A stretch of 64,000 bases of DNA from Williamsia maris (GTDB taxonomy: Bacteria > Actinomycetota > Actinomycetes > Mycobacteriales > Mycobacteriaceae): contig NZ_JAMTCJ010000001.1 in the NCBI RefSeq assembly GCF_024171815.1, forward strand, positions 124,001 through 188,000, in the 5' to 3' direction. Each line of letters opens with the position of its first letter. The first letter of the stretch is position 1. The translations under genes and the position numbers were made by a program. This document shows positions 17,609-27,276 of this stretch, in pieces. The notes under the pieces are model-generated. The model worked only from the letters and a program-made list of their open reading frames with translations, did not search any database and was not told the origin of the DNA.

Positions 17609-18796
17609 CTAGGCCGCCGGCGCCCCGAGAACCAGACCGGCGAGGGTACGAACCCCGATCGCGAGGGCGCGCTCGTCGAGGTCGAAGTTGGGTTGATGCA
17701 GATCCACCGGGGATCCCGCGCCGTTCCAGACGCCGAGTCGCCCCATCGCACCGGGTACGTGCTCGAGGTACCAGGAGAAGTCCTCGCCGCCACCGGATTG
17801 CGGGGTGTCGGCGACGGCGTCGTCGGAGATGGCCGCGACACTCCGGTGCAGCATCGCGGTCGCCTCGACGTCGTTGACCACCGGCGGTACCCCGCGGTGA
17901 TAGTTGAGCTCGTACGGCACGGCCAACGGGGCCAACAGTCCGCCGATGACCTCGCGGACGAGTGGCTCGAGCAACGCCCAGGTCGCGTGGTCGCCGGTGC
18001 GCACGGTGCCCTTGAGGCGCCCCTCCTGCGGGATCGCGTTGGCGGCGTTGCCCGCGTGCGCGGCGCCCCACACCATGACGGTCCCGGTGCGCGGGTCGAT
18101 GCGCCGCGACAACACGGCGGGCAGACCGGTGATCACGGTGCCCATCGCGTGGATGAGGTCGGCGGTCAGGTGCGGTCGTGAGGTGTGACCGCCGGGCGAG
18201 TGCAGCAGCAGATCGACGTGATCGGCGGCGGAGGTGATGGCCCCCTGCCGCAGGCCCACCTTGCCGACCTCCAGCTTCGGGTCGCAGTGCAGCGCGAAGA
18301 ACCGTGAGACGCCCTGGGTGACACCGGCTTCCACCGCGTCCCGAGCACCACCCGGCATGACCTCCTCGGCCGGTTGGAAGACCAGCCGGACGCCGACGGG
18401 GAGATCACCCGCCGAGGCGAGGATCTTCGCGACCGCGATCAGGATCGAGGTGTGGGCGTCGTGTCCACACGAGTGCGACACCCCGTCGACCGTCGAGGCG
18501 AACGGCAGCCCCGTCCGCTCGGCGATCGGCAACGCGTCCATGTCGGCGCGCAGGGCGATCACCGGGCCGGCCGGGCCCAGGTCGCACACCACGCCGGTGC
18601 CCAGCGGGAGTCGTTGCGGGGACAGTCCGGCGGCGGTGAGTTCGGCGAGGACGAAGTCGGTGGTGCGGAACTCCTGTCGCGACAGCTCCGGGTGCGCGTG
18701 CAGGTCTCGCCGCCAGCCGATGAGCTCTTCTCCGTGCCGGGCGAGCCACTCGTCGACGTGCCGCATCGCCTCAGGACCCGATCTGATCGGACTCAC
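17609..18796 (-). CDS. amiA1: M20 family amidohydrolase (AmiA1-like)
   Basis: 395 residues of the M20D aminoacylase/peptidase family: metal-binding SHSCGHDAHTS near residue 110, FQPAEE near 140 and the C-terminal SGGGEDFSWYLE. It hydrolyses N-acyl or amide bonds, such as N-acyl amino acids or hippurate-like substrates. Position next to deoD matches amiA1 (Rv3305c); a second paralogue (amiB1) is not present. The GTG start overlaps the upstream enoyl-CoA isomerase stop (GTGA), so the two are coupled. Confidence 0.85.
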   Translation of the reverse strand: MSPIRSGPEAMRHVDEWLARHGEELIGWRRDLHAHPELSRQEFRTTDFVLAELTAAGLSPQRLPLGTGVVCDLGPAGPVIALRADMDALPIAERTGLPFASTVDGVSHSCGHDAHTSILIAVAKILASAGDLPVGVRLVFQPAEEVMPGGARDAVEAGVTQGVSRFFALHCDPKLEVGKVGLRQGAITSAADHVDLLLHSPGGHTSRPHLTADLIHAMGTVITGLPAVLSRRIDPRTGTVMVWGAAHAGNAANAIPQEGRLKGTVRTGDHATWALLEPLVREVIGGLLAPLAVPYELNYHRGVPPVVNDVEATAMLHRSVAAISDDAVADTPQSGGGEDFSWYLEHVPGAMGRLGVWNGAGSPVDLHQPNFDLDERALAIGVRTLAGLVLGAPAA

Positions 18797-19485
18797 GAAC
18801 CGTTGGCCGACGGGGTCGCCAGGTCGGTGAGCAGCGTGCGTCGCAGGCCCTTCTTGATGACCGCCAGGTTCGGGCCCGCGAAGGGCACCCGGTCGGCGGC
18901 GACCGCACGGGCCGTGGCGAGCAGGTCGTCGGCGCCGACCGCCTGATCGACGATGCCGAACTCGGCCGCCTCGACGCCGCCGTAGCGGCGTCCGGTGGTC
19001 ATCGCCTCGGTCACCGTCGCGTTCGGGATGCGTTCACGCAGCAGCGAGGTCATGCCCACCGGGAAGGGCATCCCGAGGACGACCTCGGGCAGCGACCAGA
19101 AGCCGCGCTCGGTCCGCATCACACGGTGATCGGCGCACTGGGCCAACATCGCACCGGCACCGAAGGCGTGACCGTTGATCGCGGCCACGGTGGCGACCGG
19201 CAACGAGAGCAGGCGGGCGTAGAGCCCGTGGACGAGGTCGATGTACGGGTCGATCCTCGACGGGTCGGTGATCTCGGCGATCTCGAGCCCGTTGCTGAAG
19301 TACTTGCCGGTGGCGGTGATGACCAGCGCGCCCGAGGGCTCCTTCTCGACGGTGTCGAGCAGACCGTGCACGGTGCTCATCCAGGCGGATCCGAACCGGT
19401 TCTCCGGATTGTCCGGATCCAGCTCGGCATCCTCGGCGCCCAGGTAGAGCTCCCACACGGCATCGGTTCGACTCAGATACGGCAT
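18793..19485 (-). CDS. enoyl-CoA isomerase/hydratase family protein
   Basis: 230 residues, crotonase fold. [13 protein letters not shown] and [17 protein letters not shown] form the oxyanion hole, and [16 protein letters not shown] resembles delta3,delta2-enoyl-CoA isomerases more than hydratases. First gene of a two-gene unit with the M20 amidohydrolase. A -10 TATGGT (plus-strand 19492-19497) ends 6 nt before the ATG, indicating leaderless transcription divergent from deoD. Confidence 0.83.
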   Translation of the reverse strand: MPYLSRTDAVWELYLGAEDAELDPDNPENRFGSAWMSTVHGLLDTVEKEPSGALVITATGKYFSNGLEIAEITDPSRIDPYIDLVHGLYARLLSLPVATVAAINGHAFGAGAMLAQCADHRVMRTERGFWSLPEVVLGMPFPVGMTSLLRERIPNATVTEAMTTGRRYGGVEAAEFGIVDQAVGADDLLATARAVAADRVPFAGPNLAVIKKGLRRTLLTDLATPSANGS

Positions 19486-19559
19486 CGCACGACCATATCG
19501 TGTGCAGCCGAGCGGGCTCAGGTCGTGCGCACCGTCGGGATCGCTCTACCCTTTTGTCC

Positions 19560-20384
19560 ATGACCCGGCCGAACACCGTCACCGATCCGACCGTCGACGC
19601 AGACGCCGCGGCGGCCGCCGCGGCCGCGGTGATCGGCGAACGCACCGGCGTCGCCGCGCACGACGTCGCGGTGGTGCTCGGATCTGGGTGGGCGCCCGCA
19701 GCCGAGACCCTCGGCGGCGCGGCGGCGACGATCCCCATGGCCGAGATCCCCGGCTTCACCCCGCCGCGCGCGGCCGGGCACGCCGGGGTCGTGCACTCGG
19801 TCGCCATCGGGACGCGACGGGTGTTGGTGCTGCTCGGGCGTACCCACGCGTACGAGGGCAATCCCCTGGCGCGCGTGGTACACGCGGTCCGTACCGCCGC
19901 GGCGACCGGCGTACACACGGTGATCCTCACCAACGCCGCAGGTGGTCTGCGCGACGGTATGTCGGTCGGTCAACCGGTTCTCATCAGCGATCACCTCAAC
20001 CTCACCGCACGGTCGCCGCTGCACGGCGCGCAGTTCGTCGACATGGTCGACGCGTACACGCCGCGTCTGCGCGAGATCGCCCGATCGGTGCGCCCCGACC
20101 TCACCGACGGGGTCTACGCGGGTCTGCCCGGCCCGCACTACGAGACTCCGGCGGAGATCCGGATGCTGCGCACCATGGGAGCCGACCTGGTCGGGATGTC
20201 CACCGTGCACGAGACGATCGCCGCGCGTGCCGCCGGCCTCGACGTGCTGGGGATGTCGTTGGTCACCAACCTGGCCGCGGGCATCACCGGCGAACCACTC
20301 GATCACACCGAGGTCCTCGAGGTCGGACGCAGTTCGGCCGGCGCGATGGGAACCCTGCTGGCCCAGGTCATCGAGCGGCTGTGA
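19560..20384 (+). CDS. deoD: purine-nucleoside phosphorylase
   Basis: 274 residues of the trimeric PNP family: VLGSGW phosphate loop, [36 protein letters not shown] and GMSTVHET motifs. It splits purine nucleosides with phosphate to ribose-1-phosphate and base. TACCCT (19547-19552) ends 7 nt before the ATG, a leaderless arrangement. Overlaps pmmB by 4 nt, coupling base release with pentose-phosphate isomerisation, as in Rv3307-Rv3308. Confidence 0.93.
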   Translation: MTRPNTVTDPTVDADAAAAAAAAVIGERTGVAAHDVAVVLGSGWAPAAETLGGAAATIPMAEIPGFTPPRAAGHAGVVHSVAIGTRRVLVLLGRTHAYEGNPLARVVHAVRTAAATGVHTVILTNAAGGLRDGMSVGQPVLISDHLNLTARSPLHGAQFVDMVDAYTPRLREIARSVRPDLTDGVYAGLPGPHYETPAEIRMLRTMGADLVGMSTVHETIAARAAGLDVLGMSLVTNLAAGITGEPLDHTEVLEVGRSSAGAMGTLLAQVIERL

Positions 20385-21928
20385 CCCGACTGCGTTTCGG
20401 TACCGCGGGACTGCGCGGTCGGGTGGGACCCGGTACCGACCACATGAACGTCGACGTCGTGCGGCGCACCACCGACGCGCTGGCGCAGTGGCTGCTCGAC
20501 CACGGGCACCGCGGCGCGACCGTGGTCGTCGGCCGGGACGCCCGACACGGGTCCGCGGAGTTCTTCTGCACCACGGTCGCGGCGTTCGACGAGGCCGGCT
20601 TCGACGTCGTGGCGCTGGACTCCCCGTTGCCCACCCCGGTCCTCGCCTTCACGACCCGCGAACTCGGTGCCGCCGCCGGCGTGATGATCACGGCGTCGCA
20701 CAACCCGCCCGCGGACAACGGCTACAAGGTGTACCTCGATGGTGGGGCCCAACTCATCCCGCCCGCCGACGCCGAGATCGAGTCGCTCATCGACGCCGAC
20801 GCGACCCCGCCGAGCGACCCCGCTCCCACCACCGCACCGCAGCCGGATCCCCGCGCCACCGCGGCACCGGATCGCTACCTGGCCCGCATCGCGTCCCGAC
20901 TGGGGACCCGCCACTCGTCGATCCGGATCGCGCTGACCCCCATGCACGGCGTCGGCGGCGACCTCGCGCTGCGCGCACTCGCCGGCGCGGGGTTCACCGA
21001 CGTGGTGGTGGTCGACGAGCAGTTCGCGCCCGACCCGGACTTCCCCACCGTCGCCTTCCCCAACCCGGAGGAACCCGGGGCATCGGATCTGCTTCTCGCA
21101 CTGGCCCGTCGGCACGACGCCGACATCGCGATCGCGCTCGACCCCGACGCCGACCGGTGCGCGGTCGGCGCCGTCGTCGACGGCGGGTGGCGGATGCTGA
21201 CCGGGGACGAGACCGGGGCGTTGCTCGGATCGGCCGTGTTGGCCGAGGACACCTCTCCGGTCGAGTCCGCGACCGAGGCCCTGGTCGCCAGCACCATCGT
21301 CTCGGGCAGCCTGCTCGCCGCGGTCGCCGCCGCCGCGGGTGCCCGGCACGTGCAGACGCTCACCGGGTTCAAGTGGCTGGTGCAGGCCGGCGAGGGCCTT
21401 CGCTACGCCTACGAGGAGGCCATCGGCCACTGCGTCGACCCGGATGCGGTGCGGGACAAGGACGGGATCAGTGCCGCGGTGGCGCTGGCGGTCGTCGCGC
21501 ACGACCGGGCGGCCGCGGGCAGCACTCTCGGCGATGCTCTCGACGATCTGTTCGTCGATCACGGCGTGCACCGCACCGGGCAGGTCGCGATCCGGGCCGA
21601 GCGTCTGTCCGACATCGCCGACACCATGGCCCGACTCCGCGCCACCCCGCCGACGGAGTTGGCGGGCGTCGCGGTCGAGATGACCGATCACGCCACCCGC
21701 TCCGACGAACTGCGGACCGACGCCGTCGCGTTCACCGGGTCGTCGCAGGGCGCGCGGATCCGGCTCATCGCCCGACCGTCCGGGACCGAACCCAAGCTGA
21801 AGTTCTATCTCGAGGCGGCGCTCGCGCCGGCCGACCGAGGTGATCTGCCGGCGGACAAGCAACGGGCGGACGCACTGCTGGCCCGTCTGGAGAACGAGGC
21901 GGGGCAACTCGCAGAAGGTGGGTCATGA
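20381..21928 (+). CDS. pmmB: phosphomannomutase/phosphopentomutase family protein
   Basis: 515 residues of the alpha-D-phosphohexomutase superfamily: phosphoserine loop [13 protein letters not shown] near residue 105, metal loop [10 protein letters not shown] near 260, and phosphate loop [12 protein letters not shown] near 465. The GTG start overlaps the deoD stop. Coupling to deoD suggests a phosphopentomutase role converting ribose-1-phosphate to ribose-5-phosphate, as for the M. tuberculosis PmmB locus. Confidence 0.9.
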   Translation: MTRLRFGTAGLRGRVGPGTDHMNVDVVRRTTDALAQWLLDHGHRGATVVVGRDARHGSAEFFCTTVAAFDEAGFDVVALDSPLPTPVLAFTTRELGAAAGVMITASHNPPADNGYKVYLDGGAQLIPPADAEIESLIDADATPPSDPAPTTAPQPDPRATAAPDRYLARIASRLGTRHSSIRIALTPMHGVGGDLALRALAGAGFTDVVVVDEQFAPDPDFPTVAFPNPEEPGASDLLLALARRHDADIAIALDPDADRCAVGAVVDGGWRMLTGDETGALLGSAVLAEDTSPVESATEALVASTIVSGSLLAAVAAAAGARHVQTLTGFKWLVQAGEGLRYAYEEAIGHCVDPDAVRDKDGISAAVALAVVAHDRAAAGSTLGDALDDLFVDHGVHRTGQVAIRAERLSDIADTMARLRATPPTELAGVAVEMTDHATRSDELRTDAVAFTGSSQGARIRLIARPSGTEPKLKFYLEAALAPADRGDLPADKQRADALLARLENEAGQLAEGGS

Positions 21929-22740
21929 CCGACAACGAGGCGTCGACGGTGGTCTCCGCATCCGGGATCGACGTGGTCCGCGGCGGGCGATTCCTGTTGC
22001 GCGACATCACCCTGCACGTGGCCGCCGGGGAACACTGGGCACTGCTCGGCCCCAACGGCGCGGGCAAGTCGACACTGCTGCACATCCTCGGGGCGTTCGG
22101 TCACCCCACGAGCGGCACCGTCGACGTCCTCGGCAAACGGCTGGGCCGGGTCGACATGCGCGAACTACGCACCCACATCGGTCACGTCGACCCCCGGCAC
22201 CGACTCGACCTGCCGCTCGCCGCCCACGACGTGGTGCTGACCGGGCTCACGAACACCCCCGAACTCGACGCCCGACGCACCTACACCGCGGCCGAACACC
22301 GGCATGCCGACGACCTGCTGGACGTGCTCGGAATGGGCGACCGACGGTCGCTGGTGTGGACCACCATGAGTCAGGGCGAACGTGGCCGGGCACTCGTGGC
22401 CCGGGCGCTGATGGCCCGACCGTCCCTGCTGCTGCTCGACGAACCGGCCACCGGTCTCGATCTGGCCGCTCGGGAACAACTCCTGATCGGGATCGACCAG
22501 CTGCGGTCGGAGGTCCGCGACCTCGCGAGCATCCTGGTAACACACCATCTCGAGGATCTGCCCGCCAGCACGACCCACGCCCTGTTGTTGCGCGACGGTC
22601 TCGCCACGGCGCAGGGACCGGTCGACGAGGCACTCACCTCGGCGTCGATCAGCGACTGCTTCCGACATCCGGTGGTGCTGCGCCGCGACGGCGGGCGGTG
22701 GTCGGCGATGTCGTCGCAGCGGGCCTCCAGCGCCTGCTAG
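21925..22740 (+). CDS. ABC transporter ATP-binding protein without partner permease
   Basis: 271 residues. Walker [10 protein letters not shown] near residue 42, signature [16 protein letters not shown] (LSGGE variant) near 150, Walker [14 protein letters not shown] near 170, and H-loop [10 protein letters not shown]. It resembles ATPases of the ModF/YlmA group. It overlaps pmmB by 4 nt and its stop overlaps the convergent upp stop through a shared CTAG. No permease or binding protein is nearby, so it either works with a remote partner or is a soluble non-transport ATPase. Confidence 0.87.
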   Translation: MTDNEASTVVSASGIDVVRGGRFLLRDITLHVAAGEHWALLGPNGAGKSTLLHILGAFGHPTSGTVDVLGKRLGRVDMRELRTHIGHVDPRHRLDLPLAAHDVVLTGLTNTPELDARRTYTAAEHRHADDLLDVLGMGDRRSLVWTTMSQGERGRALVARALMARPSLLLLDEPATGLDLAAREQLLIGIDQLRSEVRDLASILVTHHLEDLPASTTHALLLRDGLATAQGPVDEALTSASISDCFRHPVVLRRDGGRWSAMSSQRASSAC

Positions 22741-23360
22741 CGCGGTCCGAACTGACGGTCGCCGGCGTCGCCGAGGCCGGGCACGATGTAGGCGTTGTCG
22801 TTGAGTCCCTCGTCGACCGCGGCGGTGACGAGTCGGACCGGGTGTCCCGAATCCGCCAGTGCGGCCACACCCTCGGGTGCGGCCACCACACAGACCGCGG
22901 TGATGTCGACGGCGCCACGACCGACGAGCAGTTCGATCGTGTGCAGCATCGAGCCGCCCGTCGCCAGCATGGGGTCGAGCACGAACACCGTTGTGCGGGA
23001 CAGGTCGTCGGGAAGCGACTCCAGGTACGGGACCGGCTGGTGGGTCTGTTCGTCGCGCGCGATGCCGACGAAACCCACGTTCGACTCGGGGACCATCGCG
23101 TGTGCCTGGTCGACCATCCCCAGTCCTGCGCGCAGCACCGGCACCAGCAACGGCGGGCTCGCCAGCTTCGCGCCGGTCATCGTCGCGACCGGGGTGGTGA
23201 TCTCGATGTCGGCGACCGGGGCGCCGGACAGTGCCTCGTAGATCAGCATCTGCGTGAGGTCGGCGAGCGCGCCGCGGAACGACGCGTTGTCGGTCCGTTC
23301 GTCACGCAGGGTCGTCAGTCGTGCTCGTGCCAGCGGGTGATCGACGACGGTGACATCCAT
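22737..23360 (-). CDS. upp: uracil phosphoribosyltransferase
   Basis: 207 residues. The PRPP-binding loop is [14 protein letters not shown] near residue 125; PVLRAGLGM and the C-terminal [12 protein letters not shown] uracil-binding motif are intact. Converts uracil and PRPP to UMP. The ATG at 23360 gives the normal family length; ATGGTA on the plus strand (23367-23372) is a TACCAT -10 ending 6 nt before it. Orthologue of Rv3309c by sequence and order. Confidence 0.94.
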   Translation of the reverse strand: MDVTVVDHPLARARLTTLRDERTDNASFRGALADLTQMLIYEALSGAPVADIEITTPVATMTGAKLASPPLLVPVLRAGLGMVDQAHAMVPESNVGFVGIARDEQTHQPVPYLESLPDDLSRTTVFVLDPMLATGGSMLHTIELLVGRGAVDITAVCVVAAPEGVAALADSGHPVRLVTAAVDEGLNDNAYIVPGLGDAGDRQFGPR

Positions 23361-23413
23361 TCGGCAATGGTAATGGTCGGAACCGTCCGGTCGCGCGCGA
23401 CGTCGAACCACCC

Positions 23414-23719
23414 ATGAACCCCATCTCGGTCGAACCGACCACTCTCACCTCGGTGGCCGCCACCCACGCCACGGTCGCCTCCGACATCGACTCGGTCGTG
23501 TCGCGCGCCGACCTCGACGCCATCGCACTCGGTGTCGTATTCGGCATCATCGGAACGGAATTCGCGGCCACCGCACAGTCGGCCACCCACCGGTACCGCG
23601 AGCTGGTCGGTGCGATGGCGCAGGGCTCACACCGGATCGCGCACGACGTCGGTGCCGCAGGCGCGGCGTATCGCACCACCGACGAGGACGCGGGCACCGG
23701 CATCGCGGCCACCGTATGA
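23414..23719 (+). CDS. EspC/type VII secretion target-like small protein
   Basis: 101 residues, mainly helical, Ala-rich, no signal peptide or membrane segment beyond a moderately hydrophobic [12 protein letters not shown] stretch. The N-terminal pattern ([11 protein letters not shown]....) and the [25 protein letters not shown] region resemble EspC-like/DUF2580-type partners of ESX substrates. It overlaps the NlpC/P60 gene by 4 nt (ATGA). Probably a chaperone-like or co-secreted partner of that protein. The call is by size, composition and context. Confidence 0.55.
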   Translation: MNPISVEPTTLTSVAATHATVASDIDSVVSRADLDAIALGVVFGIIGTEFAATAQSATHRYRELVGAMAQGSHRIAHDVGAAGAAYRTTDEDAGTGIAATV

Positions 23720-24783
23720 CCCCGGTCGACGCGCTCGCGGCACCGATCCGGACGCTGCTCGATTCGGTGGGGACGGGGTCGACCTCGGTCACCGACCCGA
23801 CGGTGTCGGTGCGTGAGGTGACCGCCGAGCTCGAGCGGACGGACGCGCGGTTGCGACACGCACTCGACGCCGCGCTCGAGGACTGGGAGTCGACAGCCGG
23901 TGACGACGCCCAGACCATCCTGCGACGGCATCGCTCGCAGACGAGACACGCCGGCGAGGACGGTCGGACACTGACGTCGGTGATCGAGGACGCGGCGCGA
24001 TCGGTTCGGCGGGCCGCGGTCGAACTGCGCGGGACACTCGACTCGTTCGTGCACGCGGCGGACGCGATGGGTCCCGCGTTGTACACACCGACCGGCGTCG
24101 CGATGATCCTGCCCGTGGCCGCGACCCACCTCCAGCGGGCGTTGGCCGTCGTCGAGCGCACCCGGGCCGAACTCGACGCCCAGTCGCGGCGACTGCTGTC
24201 GATCGGGCGGACGGTGGCACCCGGCACCGCGCACGGGGTCGCCGCCGCCGTCGGCGATGCCGCGAGGACTCCGGCGAAACGCCCGATCGCGACGGGCGGG
24301 GCCCGGACCCGGTCGGCGTCGGTCGGCCCCGCCGCCCACGACCGGCCCGACGCCGCGGCGTCGCGGTCCGGCGGACCACCGACCCCCGGCGCGGTCCCGA
24401 TCACCCTGCCGGACGGCTCGGTGGCCTACGCCCCGAACCAGCGCGCGGCCACCGCCGTACGCGCTGCGCTCGGACAGCGTGGTGTCCCCTACGTCTGGGG
24501 TGGCACGACTCCCGGGCGGGGTCTGGACTGCAGTGCCCTCACCCAGTACGCGTATCGGCAAGCCGGAGTGGAACTGCCGAGACTGGCCCAGGACCAGGAC
24601 ACCGCGGGTTACCGCGTCGACCGCGGCGAGCTGCTGCCCGGCGACCTCGCGGTGTGGTCCGGACACGTGGCGATGTACGTCGGCAACGACCAGATGGTCG
24701 AAGCGGGCAACCCGGTCCAGGTCTCACCGGTGCGCACGAACAACCTCGACCAGGCTTTCGAGGGCTTCTATCGTCCCCGTTGA
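23716..24783 (+). CDS. NlpC/P60 cell-wall peptidase with helical WXG-like N-terminus
   Basis: 355 residues. Residues 1-175 are predicted coiled helices containing a WxxxxG element (W57-G62), reminiscent of WXG100-type ESX substrates; 176-240 is a flexible Ala/Pro/Arg linker; 241-355 is an NlpC/P60 domain. The catalytic Cys272 (LDCSALTQYAY) and His317 (GHVAMYVG) are present. The usual third His position appears to be Glu329 or Asn332. No signal peptide, so export by a type VII system is inferred. It occupies the site held by sapM (Rv3310) in M. tuberculosis. Predicted to cleave peptidoglycan stem peptides. Confidence 0.75.
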   Translation: MTPVDALAAPIRTLLDSVGTGSTSVTDPTVSVREVTAELERTDARLRHALDAALEDWESTAGDDAQTILRRHRSQTRHAGEDGRTLTSVIEDAARSVRRAAVELRGTLDSFVHAADAMGPALYTPTGVAMILPVAATHLQRALAVVERTRAELDAQSRRLLSIGRTVAPGTAHGVAAAVGDAARTPAKRPIATGGARTRSASVGPAAHDRPDAAASRSGGPPTPGAVPITLPDGSVAYAPNQRAATAVRAALGQRGVPYVWGGTTPGRGLDCSALTQYAYRQAGVELPRLAQDQDTAGYRVDRGELLPGDLAVWSGHVAMYVGNDQMVEAGNPVQVSPVRTNNLDQAFEGFYRPR

Positions 24784-24851
24784 CATCGCCGGAAAGGCCA
24801 CGACCAGGGCCACTGGCCCGCTCACAGAACCAATGATTAGGCTTCATCCCC

Positions 24852-26141
24852 ATGGCCGGAGACATCGTACCGATCGAGCTCGGATTGACCGACGGAAACG
24901 CGTTCACCCTCTGGGCGCCCCGTTGGCGCGAAGGCGACGACGAATGGGAGGCGTTCCTCGGTCTCGACGAAGATCTCTACGGATTCCCCGGCGTCGCCGA
25001 ACTCGTCGCGTTCATCCGCAACAACGACGACAACGACCTCGTCGAGCACCCGGCCTGGGAGACCGTCGTCGGTCTCAAGGCCGAGGAACTGGTTCCGGCC
25101 GAGGACAAGTCCTACGACCTGATCGGTGTGCCCGAACTGGCGTCGGAGGATCCCACTCCCGAGGTCATCGCCGAGCTCGAGGACGTCCTGGAGATCGTCC
25201 GCATCATCGGCGAGGTCTGCGAGTTGGCCACCGTCACCAAGTTTTTCAACGGCAACCCGATCCTCGGTGCGGTCACCACCGGTACCCGCAACTTCATCGG
25301 CAAAGAGGGACAGGAACTGTGGGGACGCATCGGCGGCCTCATCGACAAGCACTGGGATGACGTGGTCGACGCGATCGACGACGTCATCTCCACCCCCGAC
25401 GTCGACGCCACCGCGGTCACCACCGCCGAGGCCGAGTTGGAGGCCGCCGCGAGCGCCGAGGACGAGGACGAACCCGACGACGACGACATCGAGATCGTCG
25501 GCACCGGAACCGAGTCCACGCCTGCCGACGCCGACGACACCGATGACGATGACGATGACGACGAGGCCGATGAGGACGACGACGACCTCGAGGACGACTT
25601 CTGGGCCGGTGTCGGCATCGACCCCATCCGGATCGTCACCGACGCCGCCGAGTACCTCACCCTCCGGTGCTACCTCGGCGACGACCCGATCTTCCTGGGC
25701 CGCAACGGCAAGATCTTCGTCTTCACCTCCGAGCGTGCGCTGACCCGCTTCATCGCCGACCACGACGACCACGAGCTGTCCGAGGTGAGCACCTTCGAGG
25801 AGGTCCGGGTCGCGGCCACCGACGGCTCGCTCGAGGTCGACGTGTTCGACGAGAACGTCTACGTCTTCCCCGGCCTGGCCGCCGACATCGCCGACGGCCC
25901 GCGCCGCATCGACCGCAAGCAGTTGGAGCTCGCCGTCGAGTTGCTCAACGACGCAGCCGATTTCGCCGACGACGACTCGGTCAGCGAGGCACTCGGGTCG
26001 ACGACACCGCTGGGCTTCTTCGTCAGCTACGCCGTCAACCCCGACCCGAAGCGGCTCGCGCCCAGCGGCCCGTTCGACAACGAGTCGGAGGCGTGGCGCG
26101 CCCTGGTCCACGAGCTCGAGGGCCGCCTGACCAAGAAGTAG
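24852..26141 (+). CDS. conserved acidic protein, Rv3311 homologue, with internal repeats
   Basis: 429 residues, function unknown. It matches Rv3311 in size and locus (between upp and add). Residues about 33-72 (FLGLDEDLYGFPGV...AFIRNNDDNDL) recur about 277-318 (FLGRNGKIFVF...RFIADHDDHEL), and a short third copy (DENVYVFPGLAADI) lies near 333-348. These halves are joined by an extremely acidic Asp/Glu linker (about 195-255). No signal peptide or membrane helix. TAGGCT (24838-24843) ends 8 nt before the ATG, suggesting leaderless expression. Confidence 0.8.
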   Translation: MAGDIVPIELGLTDGNAFTLWAPRWREGDDEWEAFLGLDEDLYGFPGVAELVAFIRNNDDNDLVEHPAWETVVGLKAEELVPAEDKSYDLIGVPELASEDPTPEVIAELEDVLEIVRIIGEVCELATVTKFFNGNPILGAVTTGTRNFIGKEGQELWGRIGGLIDKHWDDVVDAIDDVISTPDVDATAVTTAEAELEAAASAEDEDEPDDDDIEIVGTGTESTPADADDTDDDDDDDEADEDDDDLEDDFWAGVGIDPIRIVTDAAEYLTLRCYLGDDPIFLGRNGKIFVFTSERALTRFIADHDDHELSEVSTFEEVRVAATDGSLEVDVFDENVYVFPGLAADIADGPRRIDRKQLELAVELLNDAADFADDDSVSEALGSTTPLGFFVSYAVNPDPKRLAPSGPFDNESEAWRALVHELEGRLTKK

Positions 26142-26148
26142 GTCCGCG

Positions 26149-27276
26149 TCACCCGATCAGGACGGCGTACCCCGGCTTGATCACGTCGTCGATGAGGGCG
26201 AGCCGCTCGTCGAAGTGTACGAACGCCGACTTCATGGCGTTGACCGTGAAGCGTTCGAAATCGGCCCAGCCGTAACCGAACTGGTCGTGCAGAGTCGTGA
26301 ACTCCTTGCTCATCGACGTGTCGCTCATCAGGCGGTTGTCGGTGTTCACCGTCACCCGGAAACGCAGCCGTGCGAGCACGTTGAACGGATGGTCGGCGAT
26401 GCTCGCCACCGCACCGGTCTGCACGTTCGAACTCGGGCACAGCTCGAGCGGGATCCGCTTGTCCCGGACGTAGTTCGCGACGTCGCCGAGTTCGGCCCCG
26501 GCGAAGGCGTGCGCGGCGAGGTCGGATCCCGCGGGTAGCGAGATGTCGTCGATGACCCGGACCCCGTGACCGAGCCGGTCGGTGCCGCAGAAGCTGATGG
26601 CCTCGTGGATCGACGGCAACCCGAACGCCTCGCCGGCGTGGATGGTGAAGGGCGCGTTGTTGGCGCGCATGTACTCGAAGGCATCGAGGTGACGGCTCGG
26701 CGGATATCCCGCCTCGGCGCCGGCGATGTCGAAGCCGACCACGCCGCGGTGTCGGAACCGGACGGCGAGTTCGGCGATCTCCCGGGAGCGGGCCGCGTGA
26801 CGCATCGCGGTCACCAGGCAGCGCATCACGATCGTCCGTCCGGCCGCCGCGGCGGCGGTCACGCCCTCGGTGAACCCATCGAGCACCGCCTCGACGACCT
26901 CGTCGAGCGACAGCCCGGCGGTCAGGTGTTGTTCGGGGGCGAAGCGCACCTCGGCGTAGACGACGCCGTCGTCGGCGAGGTCCTCGGCACACTCGCGTGC
27001 CACCCGACGCAGCGCGGCCGCGGTCTGCATGACCGCCACCGTGTGGGTGAACGTCTCCAGGTACCGGACCAGCGACCCGCTGTCCGCCGACTCCCGGAAC
27101 CAGCGGGCCAGGGAGTCCGCGTCGTCGGCGGGCAGGTCGCCGTAGCCCACCTCGTGGGCGAGGTCGAGCACGGTGGCCGGACGCAGTCCACCGTCGAGAT
27201 GGTCGTGCAGCAACACTTTCGGCGCCAGCCGGAGTGCACCGGGATCGAGAGGCGCCACGGCGCGGAGATCGGTCAT
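26149..27276 (-). CDS. add: adenosine deaminase
   Basis: 375 residues. Metal-binding HDHLDGG near residue 25, [12 protein letters not shown] and TIHAGEAFG with catalytic His and Glu, RLGHGVR, and the distal Asp in [14 protein letters not shown]. Converts adenosine or deoxyadenosine to inosine, feeding deoD. Third gene of a cdd-deoA-add operon with overlapping stop-start junctions, as in Rv3315c-Rv3313c. Its stop is 7 nt from the stop of the convergent Rv3311-like gene. Confidence 0.94.
   Translation of the reverse strand: MTDLRAVAPLDPGALRLAPKVLLHDHLDGGLRPATVLDLAHEVGYGDLPADDADSLARWFRESADSGSLVRYLETFTHTVAVMQTAAALRRVARECAEDLADDGVVYAEVRFAPEQHLTAGLSLDEVVEAVLDGFTEGVTAAAAAGRTIVMRCLVTAMRHAARSREIAELAVRFRHRGVVGFDIAGAEAGYPPSRHLDAFEYMRANNAPFTIHAGEAFGLPSIHEAISFCGTDRLGHGVRVIDDISLPAGSDLAAHAFAGAELGDVANYVRDKRIPLELCPSSNVQTGAVASIADHPFNVLARLRFRVTVNTDNRLMSDTSMSKEFTTLHDQFGYGWADFERFTVNAMKSAFVHFDERLALIDDVIKPGYAVLIG

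Noticed and set aside
19942-21843. Long plus-strand frame across deoD and pmmB
   Set aside because: Arg/Pro-rich shadow in another phase of two clearly conserved genes.
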